A DNA stretch of 64,000 nucleotides from Jannaschia maritima (GCF_030973515.1 NZ_JARGZA010000006.1:62001-126000), one strand, 5' to 3'; numbered from the stretch's first letter, positions 25,842-36,032 are shown. The notes: a model not told the origin generated them from the sequence alone. Program-made: numbers and translations.

Positions 25842-28800
25842 TCAGGCGAGGCCGATCGGATCGGCGAAGACGATCGCGTCGATGTCAGTCACGCCCAGGA
25901 GGGTGACGCTGTCGCCGTCCTCCCCGTCCAGCGCGATGCGCAGCGACGATCCCAGGGCGCGCGCCGACGCGATCGTGGCGCCCCCCAGATCCAGGACGTC
26001 CTCGGCGGTGTCGAAGTCCATGATCCGCAGCCCGTCGCGCGACCCGTCGATGTCGGTGAACACGAACGTGTCCGCCCCGCCGCCGCCGAAGACGACGTCG
26101 ATCCGCCCGCCCCCGCCGTCGATGATCTCGTCCGCGTCGGTGCCGTTCAGGCGGTCGAACCCGGCATCCCCGGCCAGGACGATGCGGTCGTCGTCGAGCG
26201 CCAGGCCCACGATCACCGGGTCGTGGTCCGATGACCGCAGCGGGCTGTCGCCGTCGAACAGGCCCTGATCCGTCGGGCGCAGCACCGGGCGCCCGAACGT
26301 CGCTTCCAGGTTGTAGTCGTGATAGACGGGCGTGTCGGAGTTGATCGTCCAGGTCGTGGCGCCTGTCACCTGTCCCGTCAGGGCCTCGTTGGCCAGGGCA
26401 TAGTCCAGCGTCCCCACCTGCCCCGAGAAGCGATAGGAATAGACGTCCTCGCCCTCGAACGACCGGGCCAGGTCGGTGTAGCCCGCCCCTTCCAGCACCT
26501 GGATCGGCTCCTCGCGGGCATAGGCGTTCAGGTCGCCCAGGATCAGCACGTCGTCGTCGCCCGACCCGGTGGGATCGCCCGCCAGCCAGTCGGCCAGCTC
26601 GCGCGCGGCCTCCGCGCGGGTGGCGTTGCCGCGGCCCGCGCCGTCGCCCGCGTCCTCGTCCGCGGCGGCACCCGTGGCGGAGCCCTTCGACTTGAAGTGG
26701 TTGACCGATGCCACGAAGCTGCCGCCCGATCCCAGGTCGGTGAAGGTCTGCGCCAGGGCGGCGCGATTGAACGCGTCGCCGTTCGTGGTGGCGTCCCCCA
26801 GGGGATCGAGGAACGCGTCCGTGTCCAGCACGGCCGCGTCGCCCCTGAGCCCGGTGGTCGTGGTGTCGTAGATGAACGCCACCGCGATCGCGTCGCCGCC
26901 CACGAATTCCTGCCCCGGATCGACGAAGTTCCAGGTCCCGGCCCCCGCCTCCACGTTCAGGGCGTCCACGAGGGTCCGGATCGCGAAGCTGTCGCCGGCG
27001 AAGTCGTTCTCGATCTCGATCAGGCCGATGACGTCGGAGTCGAGCGCCAGGAGCGCTGTGACCAGCTTGTCCTGCTGGCGGGCCAGCTCCTCCGCCGATT
27101 CGGCCCCGCGGGGACCCGCGCCGATATCGGTCAGCATCCCGTCCGCGTCGAGCGTCGTGAAGTAGTTCAGGACGTTGAACGACGCGACCTTGTAGGCGCT
27201 GCCCACGGTCAAGGGCATGTCGGGCACCGGGTTGGTGTCCGCGTCCAAGGCGAACCCGGACGCGTCGGGCACGCGCAGGCGGAAGTCGCCGAAGCCGTAA
27301 TCCACGATCGCGGTCAGGCCGGTCGTGGACTGCCCCATGCGCGGGGCCGTGGCGGGGTCGCCGATCGGGTCGCCGTCGGGTTCGGGGATGGGGTCGAGGT
27401 CACGGCGACGGCCATCCAGCCCATCCTCGATCAGGATGGTGCGGTCCGCGACCTCCGCCTGATAGGCCGCGTTCGCCGCCGCGTCGGGCGCGTTGCGCTG
27501 CGAGAACTGATAAACGATCCCGTCCGTCGACAGGGTCGCGGTGTTGAACTGCTCGTAGTCGAACGACTCGCTGAAGGTCAGCGATTCCGTCACCGTGACC
27601 AGCATCGATTCGAACGCTTCGCGGTCGGCGACGCCGGGCAGCGCCGTTTCCACGGCCAGCGACAGGGGATCGACGGCGGGCGCATCGGTCACGCGGATCT
27701 CCGCGGCCTCCAGCACGGTCCGGCCGAACACCTCGCGCACGGTGCCCAGCACGCGCACGGTCTGACCTTCGGCCACGTCCGTCAGGGCGCCGTCCGGATC
27801 CTCGACGAACAGCCCTTCCGAGGTCGCGGCGTCGCCGTCGCGGTCGGCCGCCTCCTCCATCACGAAGAAGCCGCCCAGGTCGCGCAGGGGATCGCCGTCG
27901 CCGTCCTGGAAGTCGCCCGTGACGACCGCCTCCACCACCACGGTCCGGCCCACCAGCGCGGCCCTGTCCTCGGTGCCCTGGATGGCCGAGATCACCGTCG
28001 CCGCGTCATCGATGGTCACGTCGCCGCCGCCGCCGCCGGTGTCTCCGGTCCCGCCCGCGGTGGGCGTGTTCGTCGCGGGATCGTTGCCGAAGTCCAATTG
28101 CACGAAGTCGGACGCGGCATCGGTGTCGACCCCGTCCTCCGCCCGCCGCACGCCGGGCGGCAGGAAGCGGCCGTCCGGCCCGATCGCGGGCGCGCCGAAG
28201 AAGACCCGATCGGCGTCGGCCGCGTCCGAGAGCGCGGCGACGGCGTCCAGCACGACCTCCGCCCCGGTCACGCCGCCGTCCGACAGGCTGTCGGTGCGCA
28301 CCAGCGCATAGGTCGCGGACCCGTTCTGCAGCTCGCCCGCCAGATCGCGGTCGGGCGTCACGCCGAAGGCGGCGACGGCCGTCTGGTTGGCGAGCAGGAA
28401 GAACCCGTTGTCCCCCAGCGCGTCGCCGTCCGCGAAGTCGTAGCGCAGGTTGAACGTGCCCAGGTTGCCGTTGTCCTCCCCTTCGACCGCCACGAAGCTC
28501 AGCCCCGCCAGCGACGTGCCGGGGGCGCCGAACAGCTCGACGTATTCGGCGTCGGGGCGGCCGGTCGTGTTGGCCAGGACCGCGTTGACGACCACGTCGG
28601 GCGCGGTGGGCGTTCCGCCGCCGCCGTTGCCGCCGGTACCCTCGTCGGCGGTGACGGTGATGTCGTCCAAGCCGAATTCGTCGCGCGCGCCGCCGCCATC
28701 CACGTCGTCGCCGGTCCACCGCAACGTGACCTGCGTGTCCGCGGCCAGATCCGGCAGCGACACGGCGACGGATTGCGTGACGATCGCGGGCGCCGCATCC

Positions 28801-29207
28801 GCCGCCAGCGGGCTGGTGAAGCTGTCCAAGGGCACGAACGCGCCGCCGCCGACCGACAGTTCCAGGTCGAAGGCGTTGGCGCGATCCTGGTCGTTCAGGA
28901 CCAGACGGTCGAACGTCATCCGCACGCCCGTCGCCGCCATCCCGCCGGTGTCGAACGACAACGCGACGAACCCGGGGGTGAAATCGCTGCCGCCCGGCTG
29001 GATCCAGAGCGCGGTGTCGCCCCCGCCTTGCGTCAGGGCATAGACCCCGCCCGTGCGCTCGCCGCCATCGGTCGTGCCGCGCGACAGGTCGCTGTCGCTG
29101 CTGAAACCACCGAACGTCCAGGTGTCGGGGTCCAACTGCCCCGGTCCGGTCCCCAATCCCGATCCGGTGAAGTTGTCGAAATCGGCGGAGAAGAGGGTGC
29201 GGGGCAT
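25842..29207 (-). CDS. ExeM/NucH-type extracellular nuclease with RTX-like C-terminus
   Basis: 1,121 residues with no Sec signal. Order: an N-terminal beta-sandwich (1-200), a lamin-tail domain (about 205-340, VVNAVLANTTGRPDAEYVELFG), an OB-fold NucH region (about 400-510), then an endonuclease/exonuclease/phosphatase domain: SFNVLNYFTTLD, GLIEIENDF, ILGDLNAYAREEP and SSDHDPVIVGL. The C-terminus has a short haemolysin-type Ca-binding stretch (GGGADTFVFTD), pointing to type I secretion. Related nucleases degrade extracellular DNA in biofilms or scavenge its phosphate. ATG 29207 is chosen for its AAGGA ribosome site; 29252 would add a non-conserved leader. Confidence 0.9.
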   Translation of the reverse strand: MPRTLFSADFDNFTGSGLGTGPGQLDPDTWTFGGFSSDSDLSRGTTDGGERTGGVYALTQGGGDTALWIQPGGSDFTPGFVALSFDTGGMAATGVRMTFDRLVLNDQDRANAFDLELSVGGGAFVPLDSFTSPLAADAAPAIVTQSVAVSLPDLAADTQVTLRWTGDDVDGGGARDEFGLDDITVTADEGTGGNGGGGTPTAPDVVVNAVLANTTGRPDAEYVELFGAPGTSLAGLSFVAVEGEDNGNLGTFNLRYDFADGDALGDNGFFLLANQTAVAAFGVTPDRDLAGELQNGSATYALVRTDSLSDGGVTGAEVVLDAVAALSDAADADRVFFGAPAIGPDGRFLPPGVRRAEDGVDTDAASDFVQLDFGNDPATNTPTAGGTGDTGGGGGDVTIDDAATVISAIQGTEDRAALVGRTVVVEAVVTGDFQDGDGDPLRDLGGFFVMEEAADRDGDAATSEGLFVEDPDGALTDVAEGQTVRVLGTVREVFGRTVLEAAEIRVTDAPAVDPLSLAVETALPGVADREAFESMLVTVTESLTFSESFDYEQFNTATLSTDGIVYQFSQRNAPDAAANAAYQAEVADRTILIEDGLDGRRRDLDPIPEPDGDPIGDPATAPRMGQSTTGLTAIVDYGFGDFRLRVPDASGFALDADTNPVPDMPLTVGSAYKVASFNVLNYFTTLDADGMLTDIGAGPRGAESAEELARQQDKLVTALLALDSDVIGLIEIENDFAGDSFAIRTLVDALNVEAGAGTWNFVDPGQEFVGGDAIAVAFIYDTTTTGLRGDAAVLDTDAFLDPLGDATTNGDAFNRAALAQTFTDLGSGGSFVASVNHFKSKGSATGAAADEDAGDGAGRGNATRAEAARELADWLAGDPTGSGDDDVLILGDLNAYAREEPIQVLEGAGYTDLARSFEGEDVYSYRFSGQVGTLDYALANEALTGQVTGATTWTINSDTPVYHDYNLEATFGRPVLRPTDQGLFDGDSPLRSSDHDPVIVGLALDDDRIVLAGDAGFDRLNGTDADEIIDGGGGRIDVVFGGGGADTFVFTDIDGSRDGLRIMDFDTAEDVLDLGGATIASARALGSSLRIALDGEDGDSVTLLGVTDIDAIVFADPIGLA

Positions 29208-29383
29208 GGCGTGTCCTTCTGACGATGCGATCGAACGGTTGTTCTCAACCACTGCGAATCACCCATGGGGCGTCCACGACCCAGAAAGGTTAACGAACCC
29301 CCGACACGCAAGACCGGAGAGGGCGACGTCGCGTCAGTCCCATGCCGGATGGCGGGTTCGCGTTCGCGGGATGCACGATCGAG

Positions 29384-29460
29384 TGGCGGGCCCTGAAGGA
29401 TTCGAACCCTCGACCTGCCGATTAGAAGTCGGCTGCTCTATCCAGCTGAGCTAAGGGCCC
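29384..29460 (-). tRNA. tRNA-Arg (anticodon TCT)
   Basis: 77 nt including an encoded CCA. Acceptor arms GGGCCCT and AGGGCCC pair; the D-arm starts AGCTCAGCTGGATAGAGC; the anticodon loop is CTTCTAA within CCGAC/ATCGG; the T-arm contains GGTTCGAATCC. It decodes AGA (and AGG by wobble), rare codons in this G+C-rich genome. Confidence 0.97.
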
Positions 29461-29492
29461 CCGCCCCGACCTGACGCGATCGCGCGGCCGGG

Positions 29493-30779
29493 TCAACGGT
29501 CGGCCGACGCGGGAAGGACCACCTCGATCGTGCCGGGGGCGGGTCGGGGCCGGAACGAGGCGTAGTCCCGCAGGGGCACGCCCAGCCGTTCGGCCAACCG
29601 CGCGGCCGCCGCCCGGTCGGCATCGTGGAACACCCGCACCTGCGGGGGCGGCCTGACGAGGCCGAGGGGGTCCCGCGTCACGGACCGGGCCCCGGCGGCG
29701 GTCAGTCCCCCTGCCAGAGACGGGGGCACGTCCAGGCCCGGCGGCACCAGCAGCGCGATCCGCAGCCCCGCGAAGGGCGGGCGGGGCGCCGGGGCCCGTT
29801 CGGTCGCCCGGATGGCGCCCGCGGTCGCGGCCCCGTCGCGCGGCGCGAAGGGTCGGGGGGTCGCGCTCGGGGCGACCGGCCCCACGGGCGCCGCCGCGTC
29901 GGGCGACGGGTCGCGTACGCGTGCCGCGACCCGGACCGCCGTTCCGATCGCGGGCGATGCCGGTCGGCGCGGCACGGTGGCGTCGAGGATCGGATCCGGC
30001 ACGGCCGCCCCGAGGTCGGGAACCGGACGGGTCGCGGGCGACGGAATCGTCGACGGAACCGGCCGCGCGACGTCCACGCCGGCGTCAGGGAACGGCCCGA
30101 CGGGCGCGGGAGGACCGATCGCCCACGCCGCGTCCACCGGTCGTGGCGCGGCCCCGATCGACGGCAGGGGCACGGGGGACTGCACCGCCATCCGCATCGT
30201 CGTGACGGCGGAAGGTCCGGGCATGTCGGAGGGCGGGACGATCCGGCCCCGCCCGTCGCCATCGGACCCGTCCTCCGGCCGCGCGCCGGACGCGACCAAC
30301 CGGACCGCGTCGGACAGGACGCCGCCCGCCCAGACCCCGTCCGGTTCGGTCGGACGGGACGTGACCGCGACCGGCACGGGCGGTTCGGTCGATCCCGCGC
30401 GCGGATCCTGCCGCTGCGGCAGGACGAGGACGAGCGCCCCGATCAGGACCAGCGCCGCCCCGAACCCGGCGACCGCGCCGAGGACGGCGCGCGCCGGTCC
30501 CGTCCGGCGCGACCGCGTCCGCGGCATCGGATCGTTCCCCTCCGCTTCCGCCGGATCGCCTGGATGCGGTGCCGCGGTCGCCGGGCCGGAGGGGGCATCC
30601 GGCCCGACACGGGCGGCGTCCCGCCGGGCCAGGACCGCCGCGCGGGCCGCGCGGGCGGCCTCCAGCTTCCGTTCCCATTCGGGCGAGCCGATCATCGCCG
30701 CGACCGCAGCCCGCTCGTCCCGCGGGGGCGCGGCGTCGCCGGACCGTTTCGCGGCGGCGAGGGGGACGACCTTGCTCAT
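29493..30779 (-). CDS. Single-pass membrane protein with a C-terminal LytR_C-like domain
   Basis: 428 residues. A charged cytoplasmic N-terminus (EWERKLEAARAARAAVLAR) and a membrane segment near 97-118 (VLGAVAGFGAALVLIGALVL) precede about 190 residues of Pro/Ala/Asp-rich linker and a C-terminal domain: ALLVPPGLDVPPSLAGGL, VRVFHDADRAAAARLAERLG, RPAPGTIEVVLP. This end resembles LytR_C/SPOR-like periplasmic modules. It is the third gene of an envelope operon, starting four bases inside the Sel1 gene (ATGA). Function unknown; a peptidoglycan-related role is inferred from the neighbours. Confidence 0.7.
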   Translation of the reverse strand: MSKVVPLAAAKRSGDAAPPRDERAAVAAMIGSPEWERKLEAARAARAAVLARRDAARVGPDAPSGPATAAPHPGDPAEAEGNDPMPRTRSRRTGPARAVLGAVAGFGAALVLIGALVLVLPQRQDPRAGSTEPPVPVAVTSRPTEPDGVWAGGVLSDAVRLVASGARPEDGSDGDGRGRIVPPSDMPGPSAVTTMRMAVQSPVPLPSIGAAPRPVDAAWAIGPPAPVGPFPDAGVDVARPVPSTIPSPATRPVPDLGAAVPDPILDATVPRRPASPAIGTAVRVAARVRDPSPDAAAPVGPVAPSATPRPFAPRDGAATAGAIRATERAPAPRPPFAGLRIALLVPPGLDVPPSLAGGLTAAGARSVTRDPLGLVRPPPQVRVFHDADRAAAARLAERLGVPLRDYASFRPRPAPGTIEVVLPASADR

Positions 30780-31804
30780 CCCGGGTCGTCCGCGGCGCGG
30801 GGGCCGCCCCGGAGGACCACGACGACGTCCGCCGCCGCATCGGCGGACGTTTTCACGTCGTCTGGGGCCAGGACCGGGATCGACAGGCTGAGGTCGCGGG
30901 CCAGAGCCAGCGCCGCTGGATCGGCCGCGACGATGCTGCTGCGACCCGGAAGCGCCGCGCTGTCGCGGATCCGCACGTCGGAGCCGACCACTCGCAGGGC
31001 CGCCTCGAGTTCGCCCGCCAGACGGGAGGCTGCCGCGTCGCCCGGCGACGACAGGATCAGGACGTCGGGCCGCGCCCGCGGCGGCGTGCCGACGTCGAGC
31101 CATTCACCGAACGGCTGACCCGACCGGGCGATCCGCCAGCGCCGGATGGGGCTCCCCCCGGGCGGGACGGCGACGGCGGAGGCCCGCGTCTCGATCTCCA
31201 CGACGTCCCCGTCGGAACGGGCGACCTCTACGGCGAAGGGCCGATCCTCCGGATCCTCCGCCGCGGTCCAGGCCAGGACCACCGTGCCGTCCGCTCCGAC
31301 ATAGACCTCGTCCGGTCGCGGGCGTTCCCCCGATCCGGTGCCGCCGAACGTGGCCGGCAGCGCACGGCCCAGTTCGGCGGCGCGCGGCAGTTCGGCCGCC
31401 GCCTGCGCGAACCAGGCCCGCGCGATCTGCGCGTTGCGCGGCACCCCTTCGCCCCCGCCGTGGATCTGCCCCAGCGCGAAGGCGGAGCGCGCGTGACCCA
31501 GCGCGGCGGCGCGCGCGAACCACAAAGCGGCGTCGGCGTCGCGCCCGCTTTGATCCAGTATCGCGGCGGCGTTCGCCATGGCCGCGCGGGACCCGGCCCA
31601 GGCCGCGCGGCGGTACCAGCGCAAGGCGGCCTCGGGGTCGCGCGCGACGCCGCGCCCGAAGTCGAACCGCAGGCCGATCTCCAACGCCGCATCCGCCGCG
31701 CCCTCCGCCGCGGACGCCCTGAGGGCCGCCATGTCCTGCGCCGGGGCCGGACCCGCGCCGAGGGCCAGGAGGAGCGCCGGGACGAGGAGCCGGATCAGCG
31801 CCAC
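30776..31804 (-). CDS. Sel1-repeat periplasmic protein
   Basis: 342 residues with signal peptide (ALIRLLVPALLLALGAGPAPA). Sel1-like TPR repeats are visible: GLRFDFGRGVARDPEAALRWYRRAA, then WFARAAALGHARSAFALGQI and ARAWFAQAA. The C-terminal 150 residues have a second domain (DVLILSSPGDAAASRLAGEL) resembling the LytR_C-like domain of the next protein. Sel1 proteins are usually adaptors. GTG start at 31804, overlapping the ompA-like gene by 10 bases. Confidence 0.8.
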   Translation of the reverse strand: MALIRLLVPALLLALGAGPAPAQDMAALRASAAEGAADAALEIGLRFDFGRGVARDPEAALRWYRRAAWAGSRAAMANAAAILDQSGRDADAALWFARAAALGHARSAFALGQIHGGGEGVPRNAQIARAWFAQAAAELPRAAELGRALPATFGGTGSGERPRPDEVYVGADGTVVLAWTAAEDPEDRPFAVEVARSDGDVVEIETRASAVAVPPGGSPIRRWRIARSGQPFGEWLDVGTPPRARPDVLILSSPGDAAASRLAGELEAALRVVGSDVRIRDSAALPGRSSIVAADPAALALARDLSLSIPVLAPDDVKTSADAAADVVVVLRGGPRAADDPG

Positions 31805-32250
31805 CGGATCTGCGCGACCCGGTTCTCCCGCTCGGATTCCTCGTCCCCGGTATCGACCACGAGGTCGCCGTTCCCGCGCGCCACCAGTTGCAGCTGCAGC
31901 GGGTCCAGCCCCCGCGCGATCAGACCGTCGACGACCGATTGCGCGCGCGCCGTGGACAGGCGGAGGTTCAAATCCGGCGCGCCGACCGTGTCGGCCACGC
32001 CCGCCACCTCGACCCGGACGAACGCGCCGTCGCGGAACGTCCGCACGACGGTGTCCAGCTTGGCCGCCTCCTCCGCCGGGATGCGGGCGCTGCCGCTTTC
32101 GAAGTAGACGGCCAGCGGCCCCTGCCAGTCGAAGGTCGCGGCCATGTCCGACCCGCCCGCTGCGGCGTCCTGCGCCCGGACCGAGGTGGTCGTCACGGGC
32201 TGGAGGCAGAAGACCGCCGCGGCGGCGACGATGGTGGTGATGCGGAACAT
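31795..32250 (-). CDS. Small OmpA-domain protein
   Basis: 151 residues: signal peptide MFRITTIVAAAAVFCLQP, then an OmpA/MotB peptidoglycan-binding domain (VYFESGSARIPAEEAAKLD, NLRLSTARAQSVVDGLIARG, LVARGNGD). The NLRLSxxRAxxV helix carries the Asp/Arg pair region that grips diaminopimelate in the family. There is no beta-barrel. It is the first gene of a three-gene envelope operon. The start at 32250 is set by the signal peptide; 32322 adds an unrelated leader. Confidence 0.85.
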   Translation of the reverse strand: MFRITTIVAAAAVFCLQPVTTTSVRAQDAAAGGSDMAATFDWQGPLAVYFESGSARIPAEEAAKLDTVVRTFRDGAFVRVEVAGVADTVGAPDLNLRLSTARAQSVVDGLIARGLDPLQLQLVARGNGDLVVDTGDEESERENRVAQIRWR

Positions 32251-32428
32251 GATGGGACCCCCGTGTTCGATCGTGACGCCGGCGGTCGGGCGTGGACCCG
32301 AGGGACCGGTCGTCGGTATCAATACGGCACGCCTAGCCCAAAAGTTTCACCGATTCCACGGACGACCCCGGCTCCGATCGCCCGTCGCAGGGGGCGGACG
32401 GGCGGGCGGAGGCGCGGATGCGGCGGGA

Positions 32429-32740
32429 TCAGTGCGTCCACGACCCGCGGCGATCCGTGGCGAAGTTCTCGCCATAGCCGCCGGCCCGCAGGTTCGCGCG
32501 GCGCTTCTGGGGCCGCAGGACGACGTACTCAATGCCGCGGTCCTTCGCGTAGTCCTCCGCCTCGCGCTGGGATTCGAACTGCAGGCGCACCTGGGCCTGC
32601 GTGTCGCGCGACCCCGTCCAGCCAGTCAGGGGGTCGATCTCGCGCGGGGCGCTGGGCACGAACTCCAGCACCCAATCGCGCGTCTTGGCGGTGCCCGACG
32701 ACATCGCGGTTCGGGCGGGCTTGAAGATCCGGGCGGGCAT
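32429..32740 (-). CDS. NDUFS4-like complex I accessory subunit (ETC complex I subunit family)
   Basis: 103 residues. [45 protein letters not shown] and the helix [15 protein letters not shown] match the 18-kDa NDUFS4 family, a supernumerary subunit found in alphaproteobacterial and mitochondrial NADH:quinone oxidoreductase. It acts on the cytoplasmic arm. As usual in this group it is encoded away from the nuo operon. GGAGGACGCG precedes ATG 32740. Confidence 0.9.
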   Translation of the reverse strand: MPARIFKPARTAMSSGTAKTRDWVLEFVPSAPREIDPLTGWTGSRDTQAQVRLQFESQREAEDYAKDRGIEYVVLRPQKRRANLRAGGYGENFATDRRGSWTH

Positions 32741-33059
32741 CGCGTCCTCCGAAGGGAATGGTCCACCCCGCCGGATAGCGGTCGCACCGCGAGGCTGACA
32801 AGGGGGACCGGAACGGCGGCGTGGCTGCCGGTCGATCCGAGGGAGCGAGGGGTGGGGTGGGTGTCGGACCGATCGGCAGCCACTCTGCTGCACGCCTCAT
32901 CGCTAGGCCGCGCGCGGGAGCATGGCAAGGAAAATGCAACCGGAGGGGGTGCCTGCGACAACAAGGGCGGGGTTGTGCGAATCGCGGCGCCGGGATCGCC
33001 CTTGAACGGGAGGGGGCGGATCCAACATCACGATAGGCGCAATCGGACAGGTACACCCC
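32741..33059. other. 319-bp divergent promoter region upstream of uvrB
   Basis: No gene. It contains ACAAC (32963-32967) and GTTGT (32977-32981) as a short inverted repeat. No clear LexA box (GTTC or GAAC repeats spaced by 7) was found, although uvrB is SOS-controlled in many bacteria. Confidence 0.5.
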
Positions 33060-35255
33060 ATGGACGTCATCGACACGGCCCCCATCCTCGCGCGCAACAA
33101 GACCGTCCCCGGCCGCCCCAAGCTGGAAGGCGGCCGCCGCCTGCGGATGGAAACGAAGTTCGAGCCCGCCGGCGACCAGCCCACCGCCATCGCGGAACTG
33201 TCGCGCGGCGTCGTCGACGGCGAGCGCGACCAGGTCCTGCTGGGCGCCACCGGCACGGGCAAGACCTTCACCATGGCCAAGATCATCGAGGAGACGCAGC
33301 GCCCCGCCATCATCCTGGCCCCCAACAAGACCCTGGCGGCGCAACTCTACGGCGAGTTCAAGGGCTTCTTTCCGGACAACGCGGTCGAGTACTTCGTGTC
33401 CTACTACGACTACTACCAGCCCGAAGCCTATGTCGCGCGGTCGGACACGTATATCGAGAAGGAATCCCAGATAAACGAGCAGATCGACCGGATGCGCCAC
33501 TCGGCCACCCGGGCGCTCCTGGAACGCGACGACGTCATCATCGTCGCCTCCGTCTCGTGCATCTACGGCATCGGCAGCGTCGAGACCTACGGCGCGATGA
33601 CCCAGGACCTGATCGCGGGGACCGAGTACGACCAGCGCAAGGTCATGGCCGACCTCGTGGCCCAGCAATACCGCCGCAACGACGCCGCCTTCGGACGCGG
33701 CACGTTCCGGGTGCGGGGCGACAGCGTGGAGGTCTGGCCCGCCCACCTGGAGGACCGCGCCTGGCGGCTGTCCTTCTTCGGCGAGGAGCTGGAGGCGATC
33801 CAGGAGTTCGACCCCCTGACCGGCGCCAAGACGGGCGACATGGACAAGATCCGCATCTACGCCAACAGCCACTACGTCACGCCGCGGCCCACGATGCAGC
33901 AGGCCATCAAGGGCATCAAGGCGGAGCTGGCCGTGCGCCTGGACCAGCTGGTCGGCGAAGGGAAGCTCCTGGAGGCCCAGCGCCTGGAGCAGCGCACCAA
34001 GTTCGACCTGGAGATGCTGGAGGCCACGGGCGTCTGCAACGGGATCGAGAACTATTCCCGCTACCTGACGGGCCGCGCGCCGGGCGAGCCGCCCCCCACG
34101 CTGTTCGAGTACATCCCCGACAACGCCATCGTCTTCGCCGACGAATCCCACGTCTCCGTGCCCCAGATCGGGGGCATGTACCGGGGCGACTACCGCCGCA
34201 AGTTCACCCTGGCGGAGCACGGGTTCCGCCTGCCGTCGTGCATGGACAACCGCCCCCTGAAGTTCGAGGAATGGGACGCGATGCGGCCCCAGTCGGTCTT
34301 CGTCAGCGCCACCCCCCAGGCGTGGGAGCTGGAGCAGTCGGGCGGCGTCTTCGCCGAGCAGGTCATCCGCCCCACGGGGTTGCTGGACCCGGAGGTGGAG
34401 ATCCGGCCCGTCGACATGCAGGTGGACGACCTCCTCGACGAGATCCGGCGCGTGACCCAACGCGGCATGCGCACCCTCGTCACCACCCTGACCAAGCGCA
34501 TGGCGGAGGATCTGACGGAGTACTTCCACGAGCAGGGCATCAAGATCCGCTACATGCACAGCGACATCGACACGATCGAGCGGATCGAGATCCTGCGCGA
34601 CCTGCGCCTGGGCGCCTTCGACGTGCTGGTGGGCATCAACCTCCTGCGCGAAGGCCTGGACATCCCCGAATGCGGCCTGGTCGCCATCCTGGACGCCGAC
34701 AAGGAAGGCTTCCTGCGCTCGGAGACGTCGCTGGTGCAGACCATCGGGCGGGCCGCGCGCAACGCCGAAGGCCGCGTCATCATGTACGGCGACCGCATCA
34801 CCGGCTCGATGGAACGCGCCATCGCTGAAACGGACCGCAGGCGCGCCAAGCAGATCGCCTATAACGAGGAGCACGGCATCACGCCGGAAACGGTCAAGAA
34901 GAATGTCGACGACATCCTGGCCGGCCTCTACCAGGGCGACACCGACCAGTCCCGCGTCACAGCCAAGGTCGACAAACCCATGGTCGGCGCCAACCTCCAG
35001 GCCCACCTGGACGGCCTGCGCGCGAGCATGCACAAGGCGGCCGAGAACCTGGAATTCGAGGAGGCGGCGCGGTTGCGGGACGAGGTGAAGCGCCTGGAGG
35101 CGGTGGACCTGGCCGTGGCGGACGACCCGCTGGCGCGGCAGTCGGCGGTGGCGCAGGCTGTGGAGGATGCGCGGAAGGCCGAGGGGCGGAGCACGGCGGG
35201 ACGGCCGGGGCAGCGTGGGGGGAATGTGAAGCGGAAGAGGAAGGGGGGGCGTTAA
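33060..35255 (+). CDS. uvrB: Excinuclease ABC subunit B
   Basis: 731 residues. Walker [11 protein letters not shown], the beta-hairpin [15 protein letters not shown]-like FADESHVS, helicase motif [11 protein letters not shown] and the C-terminal UVR motif ([23 protein letters not shown]) that binds UvrC are all present. It verifies damage in nucleotide excision repair with UvrA and hands over to UvrC. The extension of about 30 residues at each end is common in alphaproteobacteria. G+C falls sharply right after the stop codon. Confidence 0.97.
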   Translation: MDVIDTAPILARNKTVPGRPKLEGGRRLRMETKFEPAGDQPTAIAELSRGVVDGERDQVLLGATGTGKTFTMAKIIEETQRPAIILAPNKTLAAQLYGEFKGFFPDNAVEYFVSYYDYYQPEAYVARSDTYIEKESQINEQIDRMRHSATRALLERDDVIIVASVSCIYGIGSVETYGAMTQDLIAGTEYDQRKVMADLVAQQYRRNDAAFGRGTFRVRGDSVEVWPAHLEDRAWRLSFFGEELEAIQEFDPLTGAKTGDMDKIRIYANSHYVTPRPTMQQAIKGIKAELAVRLDQLVGEGKLLEAQRLEQRTKFDLEMLEATGVCNGIENYSRYLTGRAPGEPPPTLFEYIPDNAIVFADESHVSVPQIGGMYRGDYRRKFTLAEHGFRLPSCMDNRPLKFEEWDAMRPQSVFVSATPQAWELEQSGGVFAEQVIRPTGLLDPEVEIRPVDMQVDDLLDEIRRVTQRGMRTLVTTLTKRMAEDLTEYFHEQGIKIRYMHSDIDTIERIEILRDLRLGAFDVLVGINLLREGLDIPECGLVAILDADKEGFLRSETSLVQTIGRAARNAEGRVIMYGDRITGSMERAIAETDRRRAKQIAYNEEHGITPETVKKNVDDILAGLYQGDTDQSRVTAKVDKPMVGANLQAHLDGLRASMHKAAENLEFEEAARLRDEVKRLEAVDLAVADDPLARQSAVAQAVEDARKAEGRSTAGRPGQRGGNVKRKRKGGR

Positions 35256-35310
35256 CCCAAACGACACCGAATCGTCCGAATTAAGGTGTGTCGCAAGCTA
35301 TGGAGGTCTG

Positions 35311-35931
35311 ATGCGTTCTCTTGTTCTTCTTCTAATGCTGAGTTCCCCTGCTCTAGGTGACTATATCTCCGTAAAGCCCAATATCGCCAATCCAAACTAT
35401 CCCACCCACTTCGTTTCAATTTCGGCTTCTGAAAGCGACGGATCGCTGACCTCTTTGTCCATTCGCTGTGAGAATAACTCGACGGATGTCTACGTTAATT
35501 TCGATGGTATATTTGGGCATCGCGGTGTCTTGACCGTACGCTGGAACGGAATGACGGAGGCCAAGAGAATCGCTGCAAATGATGCGACGACTGGGGACGC
35601 GGCCTTCATTCGAAACCCCATTTCTTTTGTCAAAAGGCTCGTCGAGGAAGGAGGTGTCATTCTTGGAGCGACTGGGCATAGCGTGAGGGGTGCGGCTCGT
35701 TTCAGCCCCGAGGAGAACACTGTCGGCGCAATATACGAACTAGCTTCGACTTGTGAGTGGTCGGATCATCTGCCCTCCAGGGAGGATCAGGAAACTACGT
35801 CTGAGACTAGGGTAGATTTGGCTGAAGAAGAGGTCATTCGAAACATAATTCTTCTACAGAAAGGCAAGCTGCGGTCTGTTGGTCGCACACGTGTGATAGC
35901 GATCCTTGATCAAGAACTTGGGGCATGGTGA
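35311..35931 (+). CDS. Low-G+C secreted protein resembling TagO/VasI-type domains
   Basis: 206 residues, with a signal peptide MRSLVLLLMLSSPALGDY. The pattern LSIRCENNSTDVYVNFDGIF, VTVRWNG-like strand, ENTVGAIYELASTCEW resembles the domain of the T6SS-associated TagO/VasI family and many phage or orphan relatives. No T6SS gene is near, so a T6SS role is not implied. Base composition is near 50% G+C with many A/T-ending codons, against about 72% around it: a strong sign of recent transfer. It stands between uvrB and the REP/RAYT block. Confidence 0.6.
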   Translation: MRSLVLLLMLSSPALGDYISVKPNIANPNYPTHFVSISASESDGSLTSLSIRCENNSTDVYVNFDGIFGHRGVLTVRWNGMTEAKRIAANDATTGDAAFIRNPISFVKRLVEEGGVILGATGHSVRGAARFSPEENTVGAIYELASTCEWSDHLPSREDQETTSETRVDLAEEEVIRNIILLQKGKLRSVGRTRVIAILDQELGAW

Positions 35932-36032
35932 TTGCGGCGCAATCGTAAGTAAGACGCAGAGTGGGCATCACCACGGCCACCGTCCCACGTCTGCAAACCA
36001 TCCAACCGTCCCATCTGCGGCACCGTCTCCCT

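Noticed and set aside
26319-29222. 967-codon open frame antisense to the nuclease gene
   Set aside because: His/Gly/Arg-rich composition typical of a shadow frame; the opposite strand carries clear domain motifs.
29384-29460. tRNA-Arg as an integration site for an island
   Set aside because: No duplicated 3' tRNA fragment or integrase was seen in the neighbourhood.
35311-35931. Part of a type VI secretion system
   Set aside because: The TagO/VasI-like resemblance is only domain-level and no T6SS core gene is present in the window.
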